A stretch of DNA of 14,109 nt from Halomonas sp. (GCA_007129225.1 SKVX01000515.1:1-14109), one strand, 5' to 3'; positions 6,577 through 13,225 are shown, numbered from the stretch's first letter. Numbers and translations are program-made. The notes: generated by a model not told the origin, from the letters alone.

Positions 6577-6625
6577 ACTGAAAAGCCCATCTCCCTTCTC
6601 TTCCCTCTTCTTTCTGGAGCGCGTT

Positions 6626-7528
6626 ATGCAGGACCTGCAGACCCTTCGCGCCTTCATCACCGTGGCACGGGAAGGCAGCGTGTCCCGCGCCGCTGAAAAA
6701 CTTCACCTGAGCCAGCCGGCGGTCAGCCTCAAGCTCAAGCAGCTGCAGGAAGCCCTCGGGCTGGCGCTGTTCCAGCGCCGCCCCCAGGGCTTGAAGCTGA
6801 CCGCCGATGGCTACGCCCTGCTGCCCGCCGCCGAAAGGACCCTGGCCGCCATGGCCGCCTTCGAACAGAGCGCCCAAGCACTGCACAGCACGCTGCGCGG
6901 ACGGCTGAAGATCGGCACTATCGTCGACCCGGAGTTCATCCGGCTGGGTGCCTTCCTGCACCGGCTGGTGGGTCGCGCACCCCAGCTTGAGACAGAACTA
7001 CAGCACGGCATGAGCGGCAGCGTACTGAACTGGATCCGGCGCGGAGAACTGGATGTGGGCTTCTATCTGGCGCCACCGGACGAGGGACCGGGAGACGATT
7101 CGCAGGATGTGGCGCACCGGGAGCTGACCCAGTTTCACTACCATGTGATTGCCCCCGCCGGATGGGGCGGGCGACTTACCCGCACCGACTGGCCGAGCCT
7201 GGCCGCCCTGCCGTGGATCGTGACCCCGCAGGAATCCGTCCACCATCGCCTGCTGCAGGGTGTGCTGGAACCCCAGGGGCTTGCCCCCAACGGCGTGGCC
7301 CAGGTGGACCAGGAGGCGTGCATGCTCGACCTGGTGCGAGCCGGCGTGGGGCTCAGCCTCGCCCGCGACGCTCTGGCCATGGCGGAGCGCCAGGAGCGGG
7401 GCCTGGTGGTCGTCGAAGGGGTGCGCCTACCCTGCTCGCTGAACTTCGTCTGGCAGCGCCAGCGCGGCGAGGAACCTGCCATTGTTGCGGCGCTGGAGGT
7501 GCTGGAGGAGGTCTGGTCGACGGCCTAG
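6626..7528 (+). CDS. LysR-family transcriptional regulator (putative regulator of mmsA and the GMC gene)
   Basis: This 300-residue LysR-type regulator has the winged HTH in residues 1-60 (LRAFITVAREGSVSRAAEKL; recognition helix SQPAVSLKLKQL at 29-40; wing FQRRPQGLKLT), a linker helix to about 90, and a periplasmic-binding-protein-like effector domain from RGRLKIG (91-97) to the end. The ATG at 6626 has GGAG 6 bases upstream. It is divergent from mmsA across 168 bases, the classic arrangement for a LysR activator of its neighbour; the co-inducer would then be a pathway metabolite such as 3-hydroxypropionate (inference). Its TAG overlaps the TAG of the opposing permease gene in a CTAG palindrome, leaving no room for an intergenic terminator between them. 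Confidence 0.93.
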   Translation: MQDLQTLRAFITVAREGSVSRAAEKLHLSQPAVSLKLKQLQEALGLALFQRRPQGLKLTADGYALLPAAERTLAAMAAFEQSAQALHSTLRGRLKIGTIVDPEFIRLGAFLHRLVGRAPQLETELQHGMSGSVLNWIRRGELDVGFYLAPPDEGPGDDSQDVAHRELTQFHYHVIAPAGWGGRLTRTDWPSLAALPWIVTPQESVHHRLLQGVLEPQGLAPNGVAQVDQEACMLDLVRAGVGLSLARDALAMAERQERGLVVVEGVRLPCSLNFVWQRQRGEEPAIVAALEVLEEVWSTA

Positions 7529-8340
7529 CCAGAAGCGCGCATCCGAATCCTGGCGGCCTCTTCGCGCCGACGCTTCACCTCATAGGCGATGGCCAGCACC
7601 ACCGTGACCAGGATCAGGATCAAGCCCAGGGCGTTGACCGCGGGGGTGAGCCCGGTGCGCACCTTGGAGGCGATATAGACGGTAAGGGTCGTGTCATAGC
7701 CGACCACGAACAGGGTGGTGTTGTAGTTCTCGAAGGACTGCAGGAAGGCGATCACCCCCGCCGAGTAGATCGCCGGCTTGAGGTACGGCAGCAGGATGCG
7801 CCGGAACATCTGCCACTGGCTCGCCCCAAGGTCCAGCGCGGCGCGTTCCATGGTGCGGTCGAAGCGCTGCAGGCGGGCGGTGACCATCAGCATCACATAG
7901 GCGGCGATAAAGGTCGCTTGGCCCAGCACGGTGAGGAAGATGCCGCCACTCACCCCGAACTGGCGCCAGAAGATCAGCGTCGAGATGCCGATGATCACGC
8001 CGGGGGTGAGCAGTGGCGAGAGGATCAGTGCATACAGGAACGGCTTGGCGCGGCTCGAGACCGTGTTGAGGAACAGCGCCGTGGCGATGCCAATGGGCAC
8101 GGCCAGGCACAGCACCCCGACGGCCACGATCGCGCTGTTGCCCAGCGCCTGCCACATGCCGCCGTCAGCAGCCAATTCACCGAACCAGCGCAGCGTGGTG
8201 CCATCCCAGGGCGTCACCGTGGGGAAGCGACTGTCGTTGAAGGTGGCCGCCGCCATGATCAGCAAGGGCAGGAACAGGTAGGCGAAGAAGACCACCACAT
8301 AGAAGCGCAGGCCGAAGGCCAGCAAACGCTGCGAACTCAT
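7525..8340 (-). CDS. ABC transporter permease, PotC/PotI-like (polyamine-type importer)
   Basis: This 271-residue inner-membrane permease has about six helices (near 12-32, 66-92, 102-124, 134-155, 190-212, 235-255). The cytoplasmic EAA loop, ERAALDLGASQWQMFRRILLP (165-185), docks on the ATPase. It is the second permease of a spermidine/putrescine-type importer. The ATG at 8338-8340 overlaps the previous permease's TGA as ATGA, so the pair is probably translationally coupled. It is the last gene of the operon, and its stop overlaps the stop of the converging LysR gene. The substrate is not defined by the permease sequence. Confidence 0.9.
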   Translation of the reverse strand: MSSQRLLAFGLRFYVVVFFAYLFLPLLIMAAATFNDSRFPTVTPWDGTTLRWFGELAADGGMWQALGNSAIVAVGVLCLAVPIGIATALFLNTVSSRAKPFLYALILSPLLTPGVIIGISTLIFWRQFGVSGGIFLTVLGQATFIAAYVMLMVTARLQRFDRTMERAALDLGASQWQMFRRILLPYLKPAIYSAGVIAFLQSFENYNTTLFVVGYDTTLTVYIASKVRTGLTPAVNALGLILILVTVVLAIAYEVKRRREEAARIRMRASG

Positions 8341-9224
8341 TTGGCAATGTCCCCCAGGCCTACCTTGAATATCTTCATGACCAGCGACATGAAGCCGATG
8401 CAGAGCACCAGCAGCAGGAAGGCGTAGGCCGCCCCCTGATTCCAGTTGCCACCCTCGAAGAACCAGTTGTAGATGATCTGGGTAAACCAGCGGCTGCCGG
8501 GCGAACCCAGCAGTGCCGGCACCGCGTAGCTGCCGGCGGCGAGCATGAAGGTCATGATGCAGCCGGTGGCGATGCCCGGCTTGGCATGGGGGATGACGAT
8601 ACGCCGATGGGTGCGCACGGTACCCGCTCCCAGGTCCCGCGCCGCCCGTACCTGGTTGTCGTCGAGGCTCTCGATGGCGTTGTAGACGGGAAAGACCATG
8701 AACAGGATATAGGCGTAGACCATGCCCACCATGACCCCGGCGTCACCGCTGAGAAAGCGGATGGGACGGTCGATCAGGCCCAGCATCAACAGTACCTCGT
8801 TGAGCGGCCCGCGAAACGCCAGGATGATGAACCAGGAGTAGGTGCGCAGGATCTCGTTGATCCAGAAGGGAATGATCAGCAACAGGATGCAGAGCGCCGC
8901 CTGTCGCGGTGTCGCCACCTTGGCCAGGTACCAGGCTAGCGGGTAGCTCACGATCAGCGTCAACACCGTGACCAGCACGCTCGACCAGAGGGTCTTGAAG
9001 AAGATGGAGCGGTGGATGTCGTTGTTGAACAGCGTGGCATAGTTGGCGACGGTCAGCCGATCCTCCGGCCCGCCGATCTGAGCCGGCAACAGGTTCGGCT
9101 TGAGCGAGTACTCGATCATCTGCAGCTGCGGCAGGGTCACCATGACGATCAGCCAGATCCCCAGCAGCGTGAGAATGGCGGCCGCCAGCGGCCCGCCGAA
9201 ACGGGTGCTAAGCTGACGAAACAT
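8337..9224 (-). CDS. ABC transporter permease, PotB/PotH-like (polyamine-type importer)
   Basis: This 295-residue inner-membrane permease has an N-terminal helix (12-35), a long periplasmic segment (36-75), further helices, and the EAA loop ARDLGAGTVRTHRRIVIP (195-212). The block WINEILRTYSW (121-131) is typical of PotB-type permeases. The ATG at 9222-9224 is preferred because GGGAGG lies 5 bases upstream; a 34-residue extension would run far inside the ATPase gene and is Arg/Trp-rich, unlike a membrane N-terminus. The start lies 17 bases inside the ATPase gene, so translation is probably coupled. It should pair with the 271-residue permease as a heterodimer. Confidence 0.9.
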   Translation of the reverse strand: MFRQLSTRFGGPLAAAILTLLGIWLIVMVTLPQLQMIEYSLKPNLLPAQIGGPEDRLTVANYATLFNNDIHRSIFFKTLWSSVLVTVLTLIVSYPLAWYLAKVATPRQAALCILLLIIPFWINEILRTYSWFIILAFRGPLNEVLLMLGLIDRPIRFLSGDAGVMVGMVYAYILFMVFPVYNAIESLDDNQVRAARDLGAGTVRTHRRIVIPHAKPGIATGCIMTFMLAAGSYAVPALLGSPGSRWFTQIIYNWFFEGGNWNQGAAYAFLLLVLCIGFMSLVMKIFKVGLGDIAK

Positions 9225-10383
9225 GAGCGCCTCCCGCTGCGGTACGGCTTTCCACCATCTCGCCGGTGGTTTCGTCGACCACGGCGCTACCGTCATCGGG
9301 CAACACCACCGCGTCCGCCGGGTCATAGCCGAAGGTCATCCGCTGGCCCACGCTGAGCGAATCCGCATATTGGCGTGACACCTCATGGCCAAGCTGGACC
9401 CGCAGCTTCTCGCCGGACGCCGTGAGGCGCGTCTCGAGCATGACAGAAGCGCCCTCGAAGTGAACCGCCTCGATTTCCCCCTCGAGTCGCGGCCCGGCGG
9501 CATCGGCAGCCACCGGCTTGAGATGCTCCGGCCGCACGAAGAGCGCCACCCGGTCGCCGTTCCCCAGGCTAACGCCCTCCCCCGCGCTGCCGGCGAGCTT
9601 CCCAAGGGCTCCGCCGTCGAGGCGAACCCGCTGGCCCTCGCGGTCAACGAGCCGGCTCTCCAGGCGGTTGTTCTCGCCGACAAAGGCCGCCACGAAGCCC
9701 GTCGCCGGTCTGCGATAGAGAGTCATAGGATCGGCCACCTGCTGTATCCGCCCCGCCGACATGACCGCCACCCGGTCGGACATGGTCAATGCCTCACCCT
9801 GGTCGTGGGTGATATAGATGAAGGTGATACCAGTCTTGCGCTGGATGGTCTTGAGCTCGGCCCGCATATGCTGGCGCAGCTTCAGGTCCAGCGCCGAGAG
9901 GGGCTCGTCGAGCAGCAGCACCCGGGGTTCCACCGCCAGCGCCCGGGCAATGGCCACCCGCTGCTTCTGGCCGCCGGAGAGCTCCGTTACCTGCTTGGGA
10001 CCGCTGCCCTCGAGGGCGACCAGCGCCAGCAGCCGCTCGGACGTCTCGCGCCGCTGCTTCTTGCCGACACCGCGGACCTCCAGGCCGAACTCGATGTTCT
10101 CGAACACCGTCATCAGCGGAAAGAGCGCCAGGTTCTGGAAGATCATCGCCGTGGGGCGACGGTTTACCGGGACGCCGGCAACGGGCTCTTCACCGATGAA
10201 GACCTGCCCTTGGCTCGGCACAAGGAAGCCACTGACGATATTGAGCAGGGTCGTCTTGCCACATCCCGACGGGCCGAGAAAGCTGAAGAACTCCCCCGAG
10301 CCGATGGTAAGCGATGTCTGCTCGATGGCGGTGAAGTCACCGAAGCGCATCACCACCTCTTCCAATCTAACGCTACCGTCCAT
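9208..10383 (-). CDS. ABC transporter ATP-binding protein, PotA/PotG-like
   Basis: This 391-residue cytoplasmic ATPase has Walker A GPSGCGKTT (37-45), the Q-loop FQNLALFP (82-89), signature LSGGQ (135-139), Walker B RVLLLDEP (154-161), D-loop SALD and H-loop ITHDQ (191-195). Residues from about 240 form the C-terminal TOBE region (VALFVRPEHL, then GEIEAVHFEGASVM), as in MalK/PotA-class ATPases. The tail after about 365 is variable. The ATG at 10381-10383 has AAGG about 10 bases upstream, lying in the loop of a possible hairpin (TTCAAT/ATTGAA). It is the second gene of a potFGHI-like order, after a 266-base gap following the binding-protein gene. Confidence 0.93.
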   Translation of the reverse strand: MDGSVRLEEVVMRFGDFTAIEQTSLTIGSGEFFSFLGPSGCGKTTLLNIVSGFLVPSQGQVFIGEEPVAGVPVNRRPTAMIFQNLALFPLMTVFENIEFGLEVRGVGKKQRRETSERLLALVALEGSGPKQVTELSGGQKQRVAIARALAVEPRVLLLDEPLSALDLKLRQHMRAELKTIQRKTGITFIYITHDQGEALTMSDRVAVMSAGRIQQVADPMTLYRRPATGFVAAFVGENNRLESRLVDREGQRVRLDGGALGKLAGSAGEGVSLGNGDRVALFVRPEHLKPVAADAAGPRLEGEIEAVHFEGASVMLETRLTASGEKLRVQLGHEVSRQYADSLSVGQRMTFGYDPADAVVLPDDGSAVVDETTGEMVESRTAAGGAHVSSA

Positions 10384-10403
10384 TCAATCGTTGCCTTATT
10401 GAA
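10383..10403 (-). promoter_or_regulatory. Hairpin holding the Shine-Dalgarno of the ABC ATPase gene in its loop
   Basis: On the minus strand TTCAAT-AAGGCAACG-ATTGAA can fold as a 6-bp stem whose 9-base loop carries the AAGG ribosome-binding sequence; the first base of the ATG is in the stem. An overlapping alternative pairs CATTCA (10405-10410 in reverse) with TGAATG over the start codon. Translational control is inference. Confidence 0.3.
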
Positions 10404-10452
10404 CTGAATGCCGAAGTGACAGCTGTTGACGCTTTCCTCGGCAATACGGCAC

Positions 10453-10470
10453 GTCAGCGCAAGCGCTGAC
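10453..10470. other. Perfect inverted repeat in the binding protein-ATPase gap
   Basis: GTCAGCGC-AA-GCGCTGAC has 8-bp arms around two bases. There is no T tract on either side. It may be an operator or an mRNA stem in the polycistronic message. Confidence 0.35.
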
Positions 10471-10513
10471 CACAAAGGCGTGGACCTGACACCTCATTTG
10501 CGGCCTGCGCGTC

Positions 10514-10543
10514 GGATAGGAACAACATCCCTGTTGCCTATCC
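10514..10543 (-). other. GNRA-tetraloop hairpin in the transporter operon (distal of two)
   Basis: On the minus strand GGATAGG-CAACA pairs with TGTTG-(TT bulge)-CCTATCC around a GGGA loop. It directly follows the similar hairpin at 10545-10566, both sharing the core ACAGGGATGT. There is no T tract, so it is more likely a 3'-end stabiliser or processing site for the binding-protein message than a terminator. Confidence 0.45.
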
Positions 10544-10544
10544 T

Positions 10545-10566
10545 CGATCGACATCCCTGTCGATCG
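10545..10566 (-). other. GNRA-tetraloop hairpin in the transporter operon (proximal of two)
   Basis: A perfect 9-bp stem, CGATCGACA with TGTCGATCG, closes a GGGA loop on the minus strand. It lies about 85 bases after the binding-protein stop codon. The loop is a GNRA tetraloop only when read on the operon strand, which supports function in that RNA. Confidence 0.5.
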
Positions 10567-10649
10567 CCGCGCGCCGCCGCACTCCGTGCCAGCGCCTTTG
10601 CGATGTCAGCTTATTACGCTACGCGCCTCTATAGTGTGATGCACCCAAC

Positions 10650-11765
10650 TCACGCACTGAGATAGCGATCCTGGTACTCGTTCCGCAGCGCCACGTACCA
10701 GGGCTCCTGGATCGGCCACCACCAGAGATTGGCCAGGTCCTCATCGGTGTAGGAGTCGGTGAAGAACTGACGCGTCTCCTCGGGCAGCAGTTCGGTGGCA
10801 CCTTTGGAGGTGGAGTTGTAGCCCGTGGCCTTGACGAACATGGCACCGGCTTCGGGGGTGTAGTACCAGTTGATCAGTTCGTAGACGGCATCGGGGTTCT
10901 GGGCGTTCTTGGGAATGACGAAGCCCTCCATCCAGGCAAGCGCCCCCTCCTTCGGTGCGCCATAGGCGATGTCCTCGCCCTCCTGCTGCAGGCGGAATGC
11001 GGTGGAGTCCCAGGTCTGGCCGATGATGGCGCCATTGGTACGAAAAGCGGCCTGGGCCTCGTTCTCGGTATCCCAGAACTGGGCCAGCATGTGCTTGTGC
11101 TTGGCCGCCTCTTCGACGATGACGTCGAAGTTGGCGCGCATCGCCTCTTCCGACTTGTAGGAGTCGAGCATCGGGAACGGCAGCCGGCCCTCACGCTCCA
11201 ACCACAGGCCGATGCCCACCAGAGCCGAGTGGCCACGGACGGTCACGCCCTGGCCATGATCGGGATTCCACAAATCGGCATAGCTGAGGTTGGCGCGATC
11301 CACGTCGGCGAAGCGGCGATGCCAGGTAATGGCCTCGGTGCCCCAGTCGCTGGGAGCAAAGTAGCGCTTGCCATCCACCACGCCACCCACCCGGGAGCCC
11401 TCGATGGCGCTGTCCAGGGCACCATTCCAGTTGATCCGCGACTCGTCCAGCGGCTGCACCAGGTCATAGTCGAGATAGCCCGGCACCCGGTCCACCGTGG
11501 GCATGATCACGTCGAAGCCGCTGCCGTCGCTGGCCCGCAACGAGTTCATCAGCTCGTCGTTGGTGCCATAGGGCGTGAAGGTGGCGCGTATGCCGGTCTT
11601 CTCGGTGAAGTCGGCCAGCATTTCATCGGTGAAATAGCCCGCCCAGGCGTAGATACGCAGGGTCTGATCCTGGGCCAGCACCTTGTTGATGTAGAACGAG
11701 GGCACGGTAGCGACCGCGCCAGCGGCCAGGGTACCTTGCAGGAAACGGCGACGAGTGAACGACAT
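10650..11765 (-). CDS. Periplasmic substrate-binding protein of a polyamine-type ABC importer, Tat-exported
   Basis: This 371-residue periplasmic binding protein belongs to the PotD/PotF-like family. It begins MSFTRRRFLQGTLAAG, a twin-arginine signal with the RRRFLQ motif, a hydrophobic core, and a likely cut after VLA (29-31), so export of the folded protein is predicted. The mature part starts with LRIYAWAGYFTDEMLADFTEKTG, the usual opening of spermidine/putrescine binding proteins ('YNW..Y'), and carries YAWAGY and SDWGTEAITW as likely ligand-pocket segments. The ATG at 11763-11765 has GGAGAGA 6 bases upstream; a 27-residue upstream extension would spoil the signal. It is the first gene of the importer operon. 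Polyamine specificity is probable but unproven, as relatives bind other amines and organic acids. Confidence 0.9.
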   Translation of the reverse strand: MSFTRRRFLQGTLAAGAVATVPSFYINKVLAQDQTLRIYAWAGYFTDEMLADFTEKTGIRATFTPYGTNDELMNSLRASDGSGFDVIMPTVDRVPGYLDYDLVQPLDESRINWNGALDSAIEGSRVGGVVDGKRYFAPSDWGTEAITWHRRFADVDRANLSYADLWNPDHGQGVTVRGHSALVGIGLWLEREGRLPFPMLDSYKSEEAMRANFDVIVEEAAKHKHMLAQFWDTENEAQAAFRTNGAIIGQTWDSTAFRLQQEGEDIAYGAPKEGALAWMEGFVIPKNAQNPDAVYELINWYYTPEAGAMFVKATGYNSTSKGATELLPEETRQFFTDSYTDEDLANLWWWPIQEPWYVALRNEYQDRYLSA

Positions 11766-11883
11766 GACGGGTCTCTCCATGAGGGCTCTGACACAAGGGT
11801 AGCGAGACCGGTGGGCAACGATGCCACCTGCCTCGCGATGCGCCAATTCAAGTATCGCGCTAATTCATGACGGCTGGATGATC

Positions 11884-11910
11884 ATTGAATGACCGTTCAA
11901 TACCGTTGAA
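11884..11910. promoter_or_regulatory. Clustered ATTGAA/TTCAAT sites upstream of the binding-protein gene (candidate operator)
   Basis: ATTGAATGACCGTTCAAT (11884-11901) is an 18-bp dyad, immediately followed by another half-site, TTGAA (11906-11910). ACCGTT is repeated 11 bases apart, one helical turn. An extended -10-like TGCTAACCT on the minus strand (about 11912-11920) lies just upstream in the direction of transcription. A regulator bound here could control importer transcription. The rest of the 200-base gap (11766-11965) shows nothing I recognise. Confidence 0.4.
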
Positions 11911-11965
11911 CTAGGTTAGCACCCTGTGAGAAAAGCTCCGTATGTCGTTTCAACGCTCGCCGCCC

Positions 11966-13045
11966 TCAACTCGCCTGAATGGCCACCTTCAGTACGCCGT
12001 CGCGCTGATGGGAAAAGAGATCGTAGGCCTCGGTGATCTGCTCCAGCGGATAGCGATGGGTCACCATGGGCCCAAGGTCGATTCGGCCTGACTCGATCAC
12101 CTGCATCAGGCGGCGCATGCGCTCCTTGCCGCCGGGACAGAGCGAGGTGATGATCTTGTGATCGCCGAGCCCGGCACAGAAGGCATCCAACGGGATGGTC
12201 AGGTCACCGGAATAGACACCCAGGCTCGAGAGCGTGCCACCCGGCTTGAGTACCCGCAGCGCCGACTCGAAGGTGGACTGCAACCCGAGCGCCTCGATGG
12301 AGGCGTCCACGCCGCGGCCACCGGTAAGCTTGAGGATTTCCGACACCACGTCGACCTTGCGAAAATCGAGGGTGATATCGGCGCCCATCCGGCGCGACAT
12401 CTCGAGTCGCTCGTCGACGCCATCCACGGTAATGATCAAGCCGGCCCCGCGCAGCCGGGCCCCGGCGGTGGCGCACAGGCCGATAGGCCCCTGGGCAAAT
12501 ATCACCACCGTGTCGCCAATCTTGATGCCCGCCGACTCGGCCCCGGCAAAGCCGGTGGACATGATGTCGGGACACATCAGCACCTGCTCGTCGGTGAGGC
12601 CATCCGGCACCGGCGAGAGGTTGGCCTGGGCGTCCGGTACCAGCAGGTACTCCGCCTGGGCGCCATCGATGGTGTTACCGAAGCGCCAGCCACCCATGGG
12701 CTTGTAGCCATGGCTGTGGTGGCCGCCATCCTGGGCGCTACAGCCATCCTGGCAGGCATAGGAGGTGAAGCTGGGGCAGATCGCCCCGGCGATCACCCGC
12801 TGCCCTTCCTGGTAACCCTGAACGTTGGCGCCCAGTTTTTCGATCACTCCCACGGGCTCATGGCCAATGGTGAGGCCCTTTTCCACCGGGTACTCGCCCT
12901 TGAGAATATGGACATCGGTACCGCAGATGGTGGTGGTAGTGACACGGACGAGGGCGTCGTTGGGACCGACCTCCGGAACCGGCTTGTCATCGATCTCGAT
13001 GCGTCCCGGCTCAACGAAGATTGCCGCTTTCATCATGTCTGCCAT
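11966..13045 (-). CDS. Zinc-dependent medium-chain alcohol dehydrogenase (secondary-alcohol-dehydrogenase-like)
   Basis: This 359-residue cytoplasmic medium-chain dehydrogenase/reductase interconverts an alcohol and an aldehyde or ketone with NAD(P). Catalytic zinc ligands match the Thermoanaerobacter/Clostridium secondary ADH pattern: C41 in ICGTD, H62-E63 in IGHEP and D160 in CPDIMSTGF. GGWRFGNTIDG (118-128) is also diagnostic. The usual four-Cys structural-zinc lobe is missing, replaced by a Cys/His-rich loop at about 90-112. The Rossmann motif is GPIG (186-189), and an Asp near 208 after the second strand suggests NAD rather than NADP. The start is the ATG at 13043-13045, with AGGAG 5 bases upstream; a GTG at 13049-13051 would overlap that Shine-Dalgarno. 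A perfect FNR/Anr box lies 78 bases upstream, implying oxygen control and a fermentative or redox-balancing role. Confidence 0.9.
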   Translation of the reverse strand: MADMMKAAIFVEPGRIEIDDKPVPEVGPNDALVRVTTTTICGTDVHILKGEYPVEKGLTIGHEPVGVIEKLGANVQGYQEGQRVIAGAICPSFTSYACQDGCSAQDGGHHSHGYKPMGGWRFGNTIDGAQAEYLLVPDAQANLSPVPDGLTDEQVLMCPDIMSTGFAGAESAGIKIGDTVVIFAQGPIGLCATAGARLRGAGLIITVDGVDERLEMSRRMGADITLDFRKVDVVSEILKLTGGRGVDASIEALGLQSTFESALRVLKPGGTLSSLGVYSGDLTIPLDAFCAGLGDHKIITSLCPGGKERMRRLMQVIESGRIDLGPMVTHRYPLEQITEAYDLFSHQRDGVLKVAIQAS

Positions 13046-13122
13046 GGTCACTCCTCTATGGACTCTCTGCGCCCATGGGTCAGGCGCCCCTTAAGGTGTG
13101 GCACAAGACCCGGACACTCACC

Positions 13123-13136
13123 TTGATGCACATCAA
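13123..13136. promoter_or_regulatory. Perfect FNR/Anr box upstream of the alcohol dehydrogenase gene
   Basis: TTGAT-GCAC-ATCAA matches the FNR/Anr consensus TTGAT-N4-ATCAA at all ten fixed positions and sits in a larger 16-bp palindrome, CTTGATGCACATCAAG (13122-13137). It lies 78-91 bases before the ADH start codon. With the candidate promoter at 13138-13166 it would cover the transcription start (repression by oxygen-responsive Anr); with a downstream promoter it could activate. Confidence 0.7.
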
Positions 13137-13137
13137 G

Positions 13138-13166
13138 AATATAGGAGGCATACAGAGATATGACCA
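13138..13166 (-). promoter_or_regulatory. Candidate sigma-70 promoter of the alcohol dehydrogenase gene
   Basis: On the minus strand TGGTCA (13161-13166) and TATATT (13138-13143) are 17 bases apart, 4/6 and 5/6 matches to consensus. The start would be near 13131, inside the FNR/Anr box. Confidence 0.45.
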
Positions 13167-13179
13167 CCGGATAACGCGA

Positions 13180-13201
13180 CGCGCCGGCAAAAGCCGGCGC
13201 G
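13180..13201 (-). terminator. Hairpin after the NnrU-family gene, probable terminator
   Basis: A perfect 9-bp stem, CGCGCCGGC with GCCGGCGCG, encloses TTTT on the minus strand, 25 bases past the stop codon. No T tract follows, so termination may be weak or Rho-assisted. It separates nnrU from the ADH promoter. Confidence 0.5.
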
Positions 13202-13225
13202 CTGTGCTGCAGAGAAGTGGTTGGC

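Noticed and set aside
7162..8427. 421-codon plus-strand frame crossing the end of the LysR gene
   Set aside because: Overlaps the LysR gene in another frame and is antisense to a permease; composition is low-complexity and no ribosome-binding site supports it.
9225..9326. 34-residue extension of the first ABC permease
   Set aside because: Runs further into the ATPase gene and is Arg/Trp/Pro-rich; the start at 9224 has a strong Shine-Dalgarno.
10426..10665. 79-codon plus-strand frame in the binding protein-ATPase gap
   Set aside because: TTG start without a ribosome-binding site, runs through three hairpins and into the opposite gene's 3' end, and has no recognisable features.
11766..11846. 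27-residue extension of the binding protein
   Set aside because: Would place charged residues before the twin-arginine signal; GGAGAGA supports the start at 11765.
13142..13174. Strong AGGAGG followed by ATG on the plus strand downstream of the FNR/Anr box
   Set aside because: The frame is only four codons (ATG ACC ACC GGA TAA), the spacing is long, and the sequence serves the opposite promoter.
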